Origin: Branchinecta lynchi
Taxonomy: Eukaryota > Arthropoda > Branchiopoda > Anostraca > Branchinectidae
Reading direction: 5' to 3'
Assembly: GCA_023053575.1 (NCBI GenBank)
Contig: JAKZAP010000005.1
Location: 1,674,001-1,738,000, forward strand
Length of the DNA stretch: 64,000 bases
The notes under the pieces are model-generated. The model was not told the origin of the DNA and did not search any database. It saw only the letters and a program-made list of their open reading frames with translations. The position numbers and the translations under genes were made by a program. Positions 11,201 through 26,200 of the stretch are shown in pieces; positions within the stretch are counted from its first letter, which is position 1, and every line of letters starts with the position of its first letter.

Positions 11201-14200
11201 TTGCTCTTCCTTGAACTTGCTCAATGGCGATAACGTCCTTGATATAGAAGGGCCTTGTTCTTGCGTGGCCATATTCAGTTAGTGGGCGAGCTAGTGCCGT
11301 AAATAAAATAGGGAATTGTCTAAATGTAAACGTCCTTCTCATAAGATTCACAATTCTTGTAGTTTTCTTGATGATAGTTTCGTTTAAATCGTTTAAATTT
11401 ACATAATTAAATTTTATAATGTAAATTACGAGGCCATTGATAACGTGAGATTTGGCCGCGACCTTCTACCGTTGAAGTACTTAGTATTCATGATGTCACT
11501 ATCCATCTTCGTAACAAATGTGAAAATGTTCACTCTTACCCCGGTCTCTTCGCGTTAACACAACCAGTGAACCACATTCTCTTTCCCATCTCCGCGCATT
11601 AAGGGGAAGGGAGGGGCAGTTTTATATGGCACCTGAAATAAACAGCAGTTTCCCCTTACCTGGCTATGCGACTGGGCGGAACCCGAATGTTCAGACTGAC
11701 ATAAAACCAACCAAATTTACTCTCGTTTAAAGGAACAGACTCGGACTCGGACTTGACTCGGGGAGCTAGCTGACATATCAAGAATGTACCCTGAGTCGAT
11801 ATTGAGAGTAAGCAAAATTCTCATTACGACCATTGCAGTTTCCGGGCAGTTTCCGAGAATTCGACTTTTGAGTTAGTAGAAAAAAAAAAGCAAAAAGTTT
11901 GTGTGCCGAGATTAGGAATCGAACGCACGACCTCTTGACTACTACCCCGATACCATGGCGGAAACTCGGCCAAAGGCGAACTTTTACAGTGCATAATTAC
12001 AGTACATAAGGGGCAAGGGCCTGCCAGCTAGCTTTGGGAACACTAAGGAGGGGGTTCGAGATAACAAAGAAGGGGGGTCCTGTCGACAATAAGTCCCTGC
12101 ATCTTTATCTAAGCCCCCAGGTCGGTTTGATGGCCGAAAGTTGCGTTGTCAAGTTTTCTGTGCCTTTTAGCAACATCTTGGTGGTATGCCTATGTGGATC
12201 CTTTTTAGTGTATATTCGTTGTTTCAGTATAACGTGCAGTGTTGTTAAACAATAGTTTATGTGTTTTGTAGGGAGAGAAGCTTCGGCTCAACCTCTTTTT
12301 CTATTAATAAATAAATAAAGTCTTCTAGCGCTACCGTGATCCGGCTGAACGATTAACGGTGAAAACGATCGCGGTTGCTCTGTTTGCTCCTCATTCTGTC
12401 TCGGAATGGACATGGCAAGATTCCAGTGCCAAGGAAATAAATTATATACTTGCCGATTTCAGATTCCGACCAGACGTTCTCCACCGGCCAGTTTTCGCTG
12501 AGGCACACATCGTCATCGGCGTTCAACGAAGTAGACCCAGCAAGTATTCCGCTTCTCGGTCATTTACCCCAGGATCTGATTGGATCCTCTGCTTTAGACT
12601 TCTATCTTCCCGCTGACTTGGGCATAGTCCGTGACACATACACGGCAGGTATGTTTCTATTCCGCTGATTAGTCCGCACACGGCGTTTCGTTTTTAATGC
12701 AGTCCTTGATGAACATGCAGCCGAACCACAGGAATGTGTGCTGTACCAGAACAAATTATCAGATAGAACTTACGTCTTTAGTCGCATGCAGCGATTATGA
12801 AAACCCCGGCAAAATTGAGCGGACCTAGAGGTATTTACTCTAGCTTTGAGCTGATGTTGATACCTGTTTACTCCTCTTCCGTCTTCAACGTTGCTTACAG
12901 CACAAGAAATATTGAAGAAGGCTAGCAGAAGGCGTACTACGTACGCGCGGCGACCCGCTCCGGGGCGCGTCCATAGAACCAATCAGCTTTGACTGCTATT
13001 TTTCCTCTTCAGCGACTTAACAGCGATATAGCTATTTGTAGAGGTAATGACACGTGATCTGGTGCGAAGCTAGTAACCTCCGCTCGTTTTCGCCGGGTGT
13101 CGGCCGTATTTTTGCTCGACTCAGCATGTTCCCGTGACCAAGATAGGGAGACAGCAGTTGTACTGACAGAGCGTCTCAAATGTTTGCACCAGCTGTTTCC
13201 TCCCGTAATTCAGTGGAAGGCAGGAGATTTGCAGCTGCTCTTTGCCCCTTCCTTTTTTGTATGGACTGCGGGGGGGGGGGGGGGGCTCCCCGCTTTTGGA
13301 TTCGTTTCAGTCGCAGAAAGGCGAGATATTCGTAGGTATTTAACTGGTTGTTATTGTCTGTTTTTCCTCTAATATTTGATGTTATGTTCATTTGTTTCAG
13401 TACTGCAGCGACAAGGCAAACCAGTTCGTTCTATGCCTTTCCACTTCTTGGCTCAGAACGGGTGTTATGTGCTTCTTGAAACCGACTGGTCTTGTTTTAT
13501 CAACCCATGGTCTAAGAAGCTCGAGTTTGTGGTTGGCAATCATCGTGTAATCAAAGTAAGTCATGCCGTCGTTTACCTGTGTGATTCAATTCACGGTCTG
13601 CCGCTGAAATTGACAGTTGCATTTTACTCGCCTTTTGATGTTGAATAGAAGGTAGATCGGCCGTTTATCGTTATAAGGTCTTTTTCTACCGTTCAGGTTA
13701 GTCGTTGACCAGGGGTTTGTAAGAAAGCCTTATGTCGAAGCACGAAAGCTTTATGTCGAAAACTTTATGTCGTCCTGGTTCTAATGTCCAGGCTAACTTT
13801 GTGCGCATGCCTTTATGGCTGTGACGCCGGTTGACGTTACTCTGGAAACACTTTTTAGAAGTATATTACTGAGAAGCTGACTGATCTGAAGAATATTACT
13901 GAGAAGCTGACTGATCTGCACGAAAGGCTGTCAGAAATGGCGTATCTGCGTTTGTCGCCTCACCACGGTTTGATCCTTTTGTTTTTTTTAATGTTATTGT
14001 AGACTCTCTTTTTTGTTTCGTGTCTTTTTCCGTTTTTTCTTCAAGTTTCCACTCCACTATTTATCTTTTTGATGTAAGTGGGTAATAGATAAATATTATT
14101 ACATTATTTAACCTCCTCGCCAAATCCCTGTGGTGTTTAAAACTACCGAAAACAAACCGAACGACAATCCATGGTAAAGAGCAAACAACACCGCCCCTAA

Positions 14201-17200
14201 TTTCATACATTGGTTACCAAATTCGTAAAATGCTTGGAAAGCCCGAGGAAGCATGGGTGTAAATTTTCGACACATGTCTTGAGATTTATAGGAGTATTTC
14301 TAGGACTGTATTCACAACTTCGACTGTGATGGCTGTGACGCCGGTCGACGTTAGCCTGGAAAAACCTGACAAACCCGCTGAAGAAATCCTGTTGTTTTGT
14401 TTGTGTGCTTTATAATAGTAATACGATAATCCCAGCAAAAATGCTTTCGCCTCTACATCATACACTTCAAAGGATGATCTCGCGGACCTCGTCTCGGGTT
14501 ACATTGCCGCTTACTGAAGCCGGTTTTCCAGATTGACTTACACCCTCCCCCCTTCGCCAGTACATGGATGGGCTGCCAGTACCTGGATATTCCTTCAGCC
14601 CAAGCTGACTGCGAATCATGTTTGACAATGCAAAACAGATACGTCACCTACATTTTATTGGAGCAAACAGCTACATTTTATTAGAGCAAACAGCTACATT
14701 TTATTAGCAAAGCTCATTTTCTAGCTTGAGCCTGAAGAAGACCCTTGCCAAGAATGGCCGAAATATAGCTAAAATAAAATGTAGCTGACGTATTCGTTTT
14801 GCATTGTCAAATTTGCGAGTACATGGATGTGCTGCGAGTACCTGGATATTCCTTCAGCCCAAGGTGACTGCGAAATATGTTTGACAATGCAAAACGAATA
14901 CGTCAGCTACGTTTTATTAGAGCAAACAGCTACATTATTAGAGTAGTTCATTTTCCAGCTTGAGCCTGAAGAGGACCCTTGCCAAGAAGGGCCGAAATAT
15001 AGCTCTAATAAAATGTAGCTGATGTGTTCGTTTTGCATTGTCAAATATGCCAGTACATGGATGTGCTACCAGTACATAGATGTGCTGCCAGTCCATGGAT
15101 GTCCTGCCAGTACATGTATGTGGATACGCTATCTGTCCTGCGCCAGTCTAAACAGACCAGGGATAAGGTAGCTGGAAAAGTTATCCTTCCAGCGTTTAGG
15201 AGGGTTGACTACTTAAAGGAGAACCGTGTATACGACTCTCTAAGGTGATTCTGGTCATTCGGAGCTTAGTGTATATTATTGGTCCATTTTTGTTCCAGGG
15301 GCCGTCAAATCCAGATGTTTTCGCGTCTCCTCCTGATCCTGGTGGCTCGTCCGTTTTGCCGCTCAGCGAGGAATCTTTGCAGTTGATCAGCGAGATTAAA
15401 GGCATTCTTGGAGGAAACGCGCCGATTTGCTCGCCTAAAAGAAGAGAACAGGTAGGGTTAAGTTTAAATTAATTTTCATAGGGCATAGTATATCTTTCTG
15501 TCCGTCGGGCTCAGTTAAAAAAAACTCTCCACGACATCCACCCCCGCTCATCATGGCCTGTCCCTTCCTGTTTAGTCAATTTTAGTATTTTCAGTGTCTT
15601 GCTAAGTTTTTTGATTTCTCATTGTTTGTACTCCTTTATCTCAAAAGGGGTGTAAAAATAACTAAATTAAAAGTGCAGTAGAGAAAAGTTCACTGGATTT
15701 TCCTTTTGCTCGAGAATACGTATGTAAATATTGAATCAGTAAGTTAATGACAGATTTGAAGCATATCTGAAGATCTCTGTGAAAGTTTCTGGTGAAAACA
15801 GATGCAAATATTCAGGAACTTTGTGACATATTTGAAACAGGTAAATTTCTTTATTTTCAATGTTTGCGTCGCGTAGTGACTTTCCAAAACTAGTGGAGCG
15901 CAAAAACAGCTTTGGAAAGCGAAGCGAGCTTTAACCCAAGTATCAAAAACAGCCGGTGCATGAACTGTCGAAGCTTTCCAGATTGCCAAAATCGCCCTTG
16001 TATGAGCTATATACATTTGGATATTCCTTCAGCTCAAGCTGACTGCGAATCATATTTGGCGCTGCAAACGGATAAGTCAGCTACATTTTATTAGAGCTGT
16101 ATTTTGACCCTTCTTGGCAAGGGTCCTCTTCAGGCTCAAGCCAATCAAGCTGGCAAATGAACTTGTGGAAAAACAATTAAGGATTCTTCCTTAAATAACT
16201 GATTTTGTAAACTTCTCTGAAAGTTCGTTGGAATTAAAGCTGGTGTTGTGATTTCATTCTGGACACGGCTGCTCTTTTTGCTGTTCGATTGTGTTGTCGA
16301 AAGAGTAGAAAGTCTTCTGCATTTCTGTCACCTGTCGCTTCTTCTTCTTGTCAGCTAATGTAATACGTTAAAAGAGAGTTGTACCTTTGGACCTCTGGTC
16401 CTGTACTGTATAATCGGTAGCGTGGGGGAGGCTCGTGGGGTCTATCTCCTAGGGCGTTATAGAGTCAAACAAACTACAGTGCGAATATAGGTTTAATAAT
16501 AGTTTCAACTTACTGATAGTTGTTCGTTTGTTTTTTCTTTACAATAGTTTAGGCTAGAATTGTATTAATAATTTTTAAAATCCCATCAGAATTAGTGAAG
16601 CGTCGTTTTTTATGCCACTGGCATGTCTGATGCTTTTAAGAAACACCAGGTTTATTTATTTTTGCCATTAAAATTGTACCTTACCTTACCTTACTCAATA
16701 CATGTAGTGCATACACTGGTTCACTGGTCCTAGTCCACTGAGTTACGTCTGAGGACTGACTTAATTAATACATGGATATTCGTCTTTATATATCCCGAGC
16801 GAGACGGCAAATACTGACGCTTCGCGAGTAATGCCATAAGCAGCGTCGGAAAAGATTGCTTGCGATAAAAGGCGCTTGGTGAGAATCCTTTGGATCGGAT
16901 AATGATTCAAGGGACTTTCATAGACATGGGTTCTATTCGATGGGAAGATCGCGGTGATCTTAGAGAGCGTTTAGGTTCTTTTCACTACACTAAGATGGAT
17001 ACTTGTCGGCTGCATGTATGGGCGATTTGAAGTTACGTACTTGGTGACAGATATTCCTTCAGCCTAAGCTGACTGCGAATCAAATTTGAACGTGCAAAAC
17101 GGATAAATCAGCTACACTTTATTGTAGCTATACTTCGGGCCAGCTTGAGCGGCTTGAGCCTAAAGGACCCTTGCCAAGAAGGGCAAAAATGTAGCTCTAG

Positions 17201-20200
17201 TAAAATATAGCTGACTTATCTGTTTTGTACCGTCAAATACTGTATACATTGGTTTTCCAGTTTTCAAGTGCGCCATAATATCTAGTGACATCTTGCAGGA
17301 AGCTGGCGGGGTTGGTGATCCTCTTGTCCAGCGCAGGCGTCGTCGTGAGTTAGCGATTCTGATGGGGAGCCTCCTGGACAAAGTCACGAGAGCGCAGACT
17401 GTCGGCTCCGCGAGGTCGAACAGCGCTGGGAGCCCTTTGGTAAGTTCGCATGTTCTTTTCTTATCCCCTTATCCTTTCGAAAATGCCTTTTTGGGATCCG
17501 AAAACGTAAGTGGAGGGATACCTATGACATCGCAAAAGTTGTCCGTCTGTCCGTCCGTCTGTAAGCACGGTAACTCTCGAAGGGAATGAGATATTTTGAT
17601 GAAACTTGGTGTGAGGATCCTTTGGGTCATCGGACAGGCAAGTTCGTAGATGGACTTTGTAGCCCTACATTTAGGGGAGGGGAAGGGGGTTCCAATTAAG
17701 GGGCAAACAAAATATTTTGAAACAGCTAATGTGATTGTCGATTATGGGATAAGAACACACATGCTGAGTCCATATCTGAACTTGGTTTTCACAGATGATT
17801 AGCTATTTGGCCTTACTCTGTTTCTGAATTTTGATATTAAAAATGTTCAAGACAAAGACTGGACCTGGGGAAGACAAGACCGAATTGTCTAGATCAAATA
17901 TTGGATTTTTGGGATCCTATCGAAACCTTTGGTCTTGTTATTGCGGGTGGGGGCTCGAGGGTCGATGAATCAAGAGGCCGTGCGGTCTTCCACTTTTAAT
18001 ACGTGTCATTTGGTTCCGGTCCACTCTCAGAACTTTGATAACGCCTGTCAAAACGACGGAAAACCATTTTCCCTCTCATTTGTGAAGATGTAACACATGC
18101 AGAGGGTCGTAAGTGTCGTAAGAGAAACTTTATCACCTCCTTCCTACTATTTAATGAAGGATGCCCATCCATCTTTTAAATATCGTCATTTAAATTGTTG
18201 TGTAAGTTGCTTTACGGTCAATACGCTAAAAGATATTTATGCATTTATTCTACAGATCAAATACAGATTGCTTCCAGTAACAATTCGTTACTACCAGTAT
18301 CATGTGTGGGCACGCTATCAGCCGTGCATAGCAGTTTGTAGAAATAAAACAATTCCTTGTGTTAAAGAAGATTATACAACCGGGGTATAGGGAGCACCGG
18401 GATATAGGGAGTACCGGATATAGGGAGCACCTTCGCACCATGAACCGCGGCCGCTTGGTGTGATAGGCTATGGAGGATGGATGGCATGGGTTTACAGTAG
18501 TTGCCGTCGAGTCAGTGGGGCTGGTGCAAGTCACTTGCACATACCCACAAGTGTTAGTATCCCGCCTAAAAAGGTTGCAAGGGTTCATGGGAAGAAAAAC
18601 GAACTCCTACCGATCTATGGAGACATCCCATAGCACTTTTCTCTGCAATAGTCCTCCTAGTTATTCCCTCCCTCTTTCTCCTACTTTTCTATATATCTCT
18701 TCGGTTTTCATCACCATCGTTAATTTCCCGGCATCGTGACAATAGGTCAACTTCCATCGCTCGATTGTCCACCCATGAACCTCCCTCAACATCTGTGTCC
18801 AGTATTCAAAATACCTTATTTTAAATCTTGTACTCCAACGAGATTGCCAACCGTACGAACCGCACGATACTGATTTCCTCCTTGCCTCTCTCCTATTTCG
18901 GTGACTGGATCTACTTGTATCAAGAACAAATAATCTGATAGAACCTCCCCATCTGTGTAATTCTACCATGTGGGGTCGAATATATTCTGATACCCTACCC
19001 GATTCAAACGAGGGAAGGAGGAGCTACGCAGAACATCTGTTTATTAGTATGTAAGTGTGTGTGAGTTTGACTGACATGTTGTTGTTCCTTTTATACATTA
19101 CTCTTCAGTTTTGAAGGATTCAAATAAATAATAATAATAAATAATAATCATAATTTGTTACCTCTATCTCTCTCGTCTGAGTCGTCCTTTACAGCTGATT
19201 GGTTTTCTACGATTGTGACGTCACATCGAACTCGTGGCAGGCCGGGTTCTCCATCCCTGCAGGCATCCCACGTTTTTTTTTTCCATCTGGTATGACCAGC
19301 GGCGAAGAGGGGACAGCAAGTACCTCTAGCTCCGCTCAGTTTTATCGGGATATCCATAGTCGCTGCATGGGACCAAAGACGAAGATTCTGTCAGATTATA
19401 TGTTCTTGCTTTTATAACAGTGACCAAAAACAGAAAAGTTAGCTAGGATGTTCTTCAGCGATATTTCGGCCATTCTTGGCAAGGATCGGCTTCAGGCATT
19501 TTCAGTCGTTTAATATGTGATTGGCAGTGAGTTTGGACGGATGGAATATTTATGCATTTACCTGCCCGCATCGTGCGGTGCGGTAGGTGAATTCGAACCG
19601 TAACAGTGGGTGCATCTTACAAAGTGTGTTTAGAGCCTGTTCCACCGTTCTAACAATAGTAACTATTAGTTACTATTTCCGTTCCAACCTCACGAAAAAT
19701 TACTACGCTGACCGTTCCAGCCTTATCGAAATAGTAACTAACAGTAACTATTTGCTTACCATGCTCGGGAGCGTGGTAAGCGGGATTGGTAGGATTACCC
19801 CGTGGGTGATATTTTGGCGAATAGAAAAATGCGTTCCAGCCTTGACGCCAAGAAGCCGAAATTCATGACGTCAGACTTAGTAACTACGGTAAGTAGGGTG
19901 GAGCACGCTCTTAGTCTTTTGGCTAAGTATTAAGAGATATTTTTCTAGTGTGATTTGTCCGTTGTGGTGGGCGGGATCTCCCCGCATCGTGGATCTTCGA
20001 CGGAATCATTCGACACTCCGGTTAGCTACAGTCAGCTTAACTACAATGAGAACATTGAAAGGTGATTATAAAGCCAGTAGAAGTGAGGTGAACCATACCG
20101 TCACCAAATGTTGCCTTTTAGGAGAAAATAAATTTGTTTATAGGGAATTCTAGGAATCTGAAAGCGGCCCCCGACGCTACTTAAGTAATAACAGAAATAG

Positions 20201-23200
20201 GGGGTATTTGCGATAAATTATCGCTAAAGAGCAGTAGGCCCAAGGATAATTAGTTATGCTGCGGGTCAAGAGAAGATTCAGATTCTGATTCTGCTGTCCT
20301 CAAAAACAGCACAAATGCGGCAGCAAGCAGAAGTTTTGTTTTCAGGTAAAAAAAAATATGCAGTAAATTAAATATATGTTTGTAAAAAAAATAGTGAGGT
20401 ATTCTGTGCGAACACGTCCAATTTTGGACCACGCAGTCCGTGACTAAACTTGAGAATCGTGCTTGTGCCACCGCATTAAAGAAGACACGAAACTTTGTTC
20501 GTAACGCTCATGCAGTGGGACAGAGTGCTGTAATTTTGGGACGACTGCAGCCGGTGGTCGAGGGAGCCTAGGCCTAGAATTAGAAGTAGAGTAGAAATGT
20601 AAAAGTGTCTTTACATGCCATTCTGCTGTGTAAACAATATGATCTTTGGGCAACATTGAGCTTCGGATATTATCAATAGTGTCATTGTTATCCACGACGT
20701 CAAATGCTGAGGCAAACCAGTACCCTAAAGTGAAAAATCAGCTTATTCTTATGTCATTTAATTGAATTATTAAATACACTGATTTAACACTGATACACTG
20801 TTTTTTATGTCATTTAAATGAATAATTAAATACACTGAATTATTTGGATTCTGCAAAGGGATTTTTTTTATTTTCCACCATCTGCTCTAGTTATGACGTT
20901 AAGAATATCTGCAGCCGTCCCCACAACATAAATTCTACTATGACGCGGGAAATTTTTCATCTCAACACAAACGCGGCTTTCCAGTGGGCATTGGTGAGAT
21001 TGGTGAAGGTTGCTTAGAGCCTGAAAAAAAAAATGAATAAATCTTTCTCGTAAGGCACAGAACAAAAATACAAGCACATAGAGCTACCACGAATCACACG
21101 GAAATTCCACTATTTGAAAATTGATTATTCGTGAATAGCGGAACAATGAAGTAACCCATTATCAGCGGGTCTTCAAGCCAGTTTAAGTGAGGAAGTGATG
21201 GGTAACCAGATTATCCTATCCCAGGCCTTTTTGGTTAAACTTTAAGGTATAATCAGAAAAAATTAGAAGATGCTTGGGGTTTCTGTACTCCCATTCAGCA
21301 AAAACAAAAACATCTGAGCTTAAATAACGCCCAAATAATATATAGGAGGTTCTTTGAACGTAACTCGTTTATGTCCGGGCCTGTCGGTCCACAAGTAAGT
21401 GTCATCCCCATATCATATTTTTTATCATATTCTATATCATTATTATATTTTGGGGGCGTTCCTGTCTGTGTCTTGTTGTGCGACCGCCAATTTACGATAG
21501 TATTTGGCCGCGAGATTTTCGAGATTGGCCGATAAAAATTTAGCATGCGAAAATACGCGTCACTAAACATACCTGAAATTTCGGAACTAAGAAGGAAATT
21601 CGCATCCGACGGCGAAAATTGGACTATGTGTGCACCGTGCCTTTTGTTCAAGCAGAAGGCTTGTATCAGCTAAGTACTGCTGATAACTTATGTTATTTGT
21701 GGTTGGCCAATAATCTGTTGGTTTGAGGCTTTCTGCTGTGTGATATAAATTGCGCTGAGCTCAGTTGCAAAGCTGTGCGCTACGAAGGATGGGGAGATGT
21801 CTGGATTTCCATCATTCTTGTTTTGCGATTTGGAGCTTTTTTTTCGAATGAACGGGATTTTCTCATTATACTTTTACCATCCCCTGTACAGAACTTCCTG
21901 TAGGACTACCTATGTGTGTATCTTAACTACCCTTGCTCTCTAGTAAGTAAGTAAGTAATTTCTTTATAACCCTCCATTTTGAAAAAGCGGAGCAAATGAA
22001 AGAAAATAAATAAAACACAAACACAGAAAAAGACACTTCATTTTCGATCTTCGGCCAGGAAGCAGTGGATAACGTCTTGCGCTGGTTGGGCCCTTTTGTC
22101 CATGATTTTGTATAGCGACGAGGAAACATCCCAAAGGGTAACACTTGCATCTTGAATTTTGAACTTCTCCGTCAATAGTCGTTTTTGCAGTTATCGTGGT
22201 ATCTGATACCACGGTTAAAAGGCGTTTTTGCAGTTATCGTGGTATCTGGCCAGTTATCGTGGTATTAGATATTCAGATACTACGGTCCGACCGTGGTAAC
22301 TGGTCGTGGCATCTGAAAAGTCATCTCACTTTCATCAAATTTGTCAGATTGGTGAGAAAGAAGTTTAGTACTTAGTGATGTAACTGGATATCTGTTTTTC
22401 TTTTGGGCAATTTTGGTAATAGTCGTTTTTGCAGAGCATCGTGTATCAGATACCACGATAACTGCAAAAACGACTAATTGCAGATCCAGTTACCGTGGTA
22501 ACAGATACCATGGTATTAGCAAACACGCATCTAATGTATGGTTATGACATAATTTTCGACAAGTGGAGCAGTTGATTTGCCTTCATGTATATTAACGTAT
22601 TCAACACGCCATTTGGCCCCAAGCCACGATATGTGTTGATATTTGAAATAAACTGAAACAAACTGAAACAGTTGCTTTGCATATTTAAAATAACATGATC
22701 TCATCTTTTTAACCTCCTTCTTTCTGTACAGGTACTTCCTAAGTCAGCCAAAGCTGGTGCCATCACAGAGGTCAGAAGAAAAAGGCTTTGGAAAGATGAA
22801 CAGCTCCAGCGATAACTCAAATACGAACAGTGGAGGAACAACGAGCAACGAAGATCAGAGCATGGGTAAAGGGACAAGGTCGGCTGAGTGGTCTTCCAAG
22901 ACCAAATGCTACTCGGGCCAAGCGCAGTAAGTACTGTGCTACTTGATGTTGTCGTTTCTTGACATCAGAAACGCGCGTAGGAAGACTTCGCTCTCGCCAG
23001 GCAGAGGGCCACTAGTTCCATTTAATTCCGACTAGCCAGCTTACCTCTTATGGTGGTGTCTTGAGTCTTTATGTCTAGGACATATAGCTCTTCCTGTGTC
23101 TTTTGGTGTCTTCTTCTTTAAGTATGGCTCATTGGACGACTGGGAGTTCCACTTGAGCCTTATCTTTTCTGGGGGGGGGGGGGGGGGGGTCAAAAACAAT

Positions 23201-26200
23201 TTACACTGAATCTTCTAGTTTTAGGTCGTAAATAAGACGGAAAATGCTATTAAATCTAATGTCTAATGTCACATTCGAACTAAATAAGGCGCTGTACTAC
23301 ACCCAGGTCTGAAACCAAATTGAAGGGGATCAATCTTATCTCGAATTTCATCATACATGTACTCAAAAATAAAACCCTCGAACACTTTAGAAAACGCAGA
23401 TGTTTTTGAAATCGGGTGGAGAGGTCATTTGGGTAATTCGCTTTAGACGTGTCGAGACGCTGTAACTTTTCCAGAACAGCCTGGACTTGAATTACAGGTA
23501 TGTCCCCAACATTCGCGTTCTCCGGAAGAGCACTAAGTGGAGGGTGCATTCGACAGATATCCGTAAAATACTGATTAATTACACTGGCTGAAATGGGTTC
23601 GCCGTTTTCGCCACTAATTGTTTTTGATTGCTTAAATTTACCCATAATCCTTTGGACAGCGGAATGAAATTTTTTCAGATCACTTTTGAGAAGATGGGCA
23701 ACACTTTTTGAACCGTACTCGCGACGAGCATTTCGGATTTTGCGCACAATGACATTTCGTAATTTCTTGGCTTCCTCTGTTGGCCCAGATCTAAAGAAGG
23801 TGTTGTGTTCATTGATTAGGCTTCGAATTCATTCATTCATTCATTCAATCATTCAAAGGTTTGCAATTAGGCTTTAACTTGACGCACTTTTCAGGGAAAA
23901 TCTCTAAATACATATCATACAGCTCAGTACAAAATTTCTCGACCATTAACTCGCCACTTTCTAGCTTTAGCATATCAAACCAATTCAAAGACTGCAGACG
24001 TGCTCTGTATTCCTTTACTTTATCATCACTATAAGGTATATAATAAGGTGATATATACAATTTACCTTATTAATACTACATAGAATTGAAGTGGTGATTG
24101 AAGGGGTACAAAGCACTTGAGGTACCTATCCGTAGAATGTGTGTTTGGGCAAACAAGTTTCGGGCAGTTTATAGTTGCTACTTTGTGTCTGGTGCTCGGT
24201 CGATTTGGGTTTGTACTTCAAAGTCTAGTAATACGGTTCTGTGAGGGTCTGAGGTCAGGCATTTGCTTCCTAAGTCCATAGTCAGTTTGTGTCGTCTATC
24301 AGAGAGAGTAGAGAGACCAAGCTTGGCCAATCCGTCTTCATAAGAAGTGTAGGTTGGGCCAAGGATAATCTTCACGACCCTCTTCTGGATACTTTCCAAT
24401 CTGTCAGTCTGTCCGTCTGGAAGTCCCGGATGCCAGACTGCACGAGAGTACTCTGCACGATGAAAGATATAGTATTCTATACAAGGACGGATATAACGGA
24501 TAAGAAAATTAAGACACAGTCTGATGTCGGGCTACAGCTTGGAAAACACGGCGCTTGTCTAAGTCCTTGTCTTTGTTTCAAGGGACAGCCATAGCCAGTT
24601 GATGAGCAGTGAAAACAACTCTGCAAGTGGAAGTGGGGAGATGCGGCAGTCAGTCCTCAGTGGCAATGATGAAAATTATCATGGTCCTGAACTAACCACA
24701 GAGACGCTACAAAGGTAATGAAGCCAACAGAGAGATTGGAGACTATCCAACGAAAACTGACAAAAAAAAAATAAAACTAAAATGGATTCTACACCGTCAT
24801 CGAAACGGGCATAACACGATAGTTTAACCTTGGAAGGTATAGGATTTTGGTGAAACTGTGAATTCGTGAATCTGCATGTGGTAACTGTTCTGAGCCTGTG
24901 GTTGATCTGCTCTTTTTGGGATCCCAAAACGTAAGTGGAGGGATACCTATGACATCGCAAAAGTTGTCCGTCTGTCCGTCCGTCCGTCTGTAAGCACGAT
25001 AACTCTCGAAGGGAATGAGATATTTTGATGAAACTTGGTGTGAGGTTTCGTTGGGTCGTCGGACCAGTCAAGTTCGTAGATGGGCTTTGTAGCTCTACAT
25101 TTAGGGGTGGGGGAGGGGATTCAAATTAAGGGACAAACAAAATATTTTGAAACAGCTAATGTGATAGTCGATTATGGGGTAAGAAGACATGCTGAACACG
25201 ATGGTGAAAACCATTTTGTCATCGGACAAGTAGTTCGCCCGGAATCCGGCCAAAACCGGAAAGTTTGTTGAAAGTAAAAGTTTTATTTGAAGTTGATTAG
25301 ATGTTCGGTTTAGGGATAGGAAGACATGCTGAAGACGATGGTGAAAATTATTTTCTCGACGGACAAGTATTTCGCCCGGAATCCGGCCCAAACCGGAAAG
25401 TTTGTTGAAAGTAAAAGTTTTATTTGAAATTGATTAGATGTTCGATTTAGAAGTAGGGAGACATGCTGAAGACGACGGTGAAAACTATTCTCTCGACGGA
25501 CAAGTATTTCGACCGGAATCCGGCCCAAACCGGAAAGTTTGTCAAAATTAAAAGTTTTATTTGGAGTTGATTAGATGTTCGATTTAGGGCAAGAAGACAT
25601 GCTGAACACTTATGTGAAAACAAGTTTCTACCCGAACATGTAGTTCGTCCGGAATCCGGCCAAAACCGGAAAACTGTTGGAAGTCAAAGTTTTATTTCTA
25701 GTTGATTAGATACGCGATTTAGGGGTAAGAAGAGATGCTGAGTCCCTGTGTGACAATCGTATTTTACCCGGACATATAGTTCGACCGGAATCCGGCTGGA
25801 ATCGGAAAATTTGTTATAAGCTAAATTTCTATTTGAAGTAGATTAGATGTTCATTACTGGGGAAAGAAGATACCCTGATTTCGTCTTTGAGCTTTCCTTT
25901 TTCGCCGGACAAGTAGTTCTGGAGTTCGGCCGGAACAGGGAAATTGGCAGAAGTGGCAGGAAGTTTTCGTCAAAACAGATATGACTTATAGGGGTAAACA
26001 CACATGCTGAATCCAAATCTGAACTTGGTTTTCTCAGGTGATTAGCTATTTGGCCTTAATCTGTTTCTGAATTTTAATTGCAAAATGTTCAAGGAGTCTG
26101 GCGAAGACTGGATCTGGCCAAGACAAGACCCAGTTGTCTGGATCAGATATTGAATTTTTGGGATCCCATCGAAACCTTTGGTCTTGTTTAATTGTAGAAC

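Noticed and set aside
14725..14770. CTGAAGA-stem-GAAA in family C, resembling a hammerhead ribozyme core
   Set aside because: No closing stem I/III with a cleavage site could be drawn, and the motif lies in the inverted arm of a foldback element that explains the pairing.
25101..25528. Two similar - strand open frames of 96 and 72 codons
   Set aside because: They are the same translation of successive ~140-bp family A units, not a gene.
24915..26188. Family A as a Helitron
   Set aside because: Neither a 5' TC nor a 3' hairpin followed by CTRR is seen at the ends.
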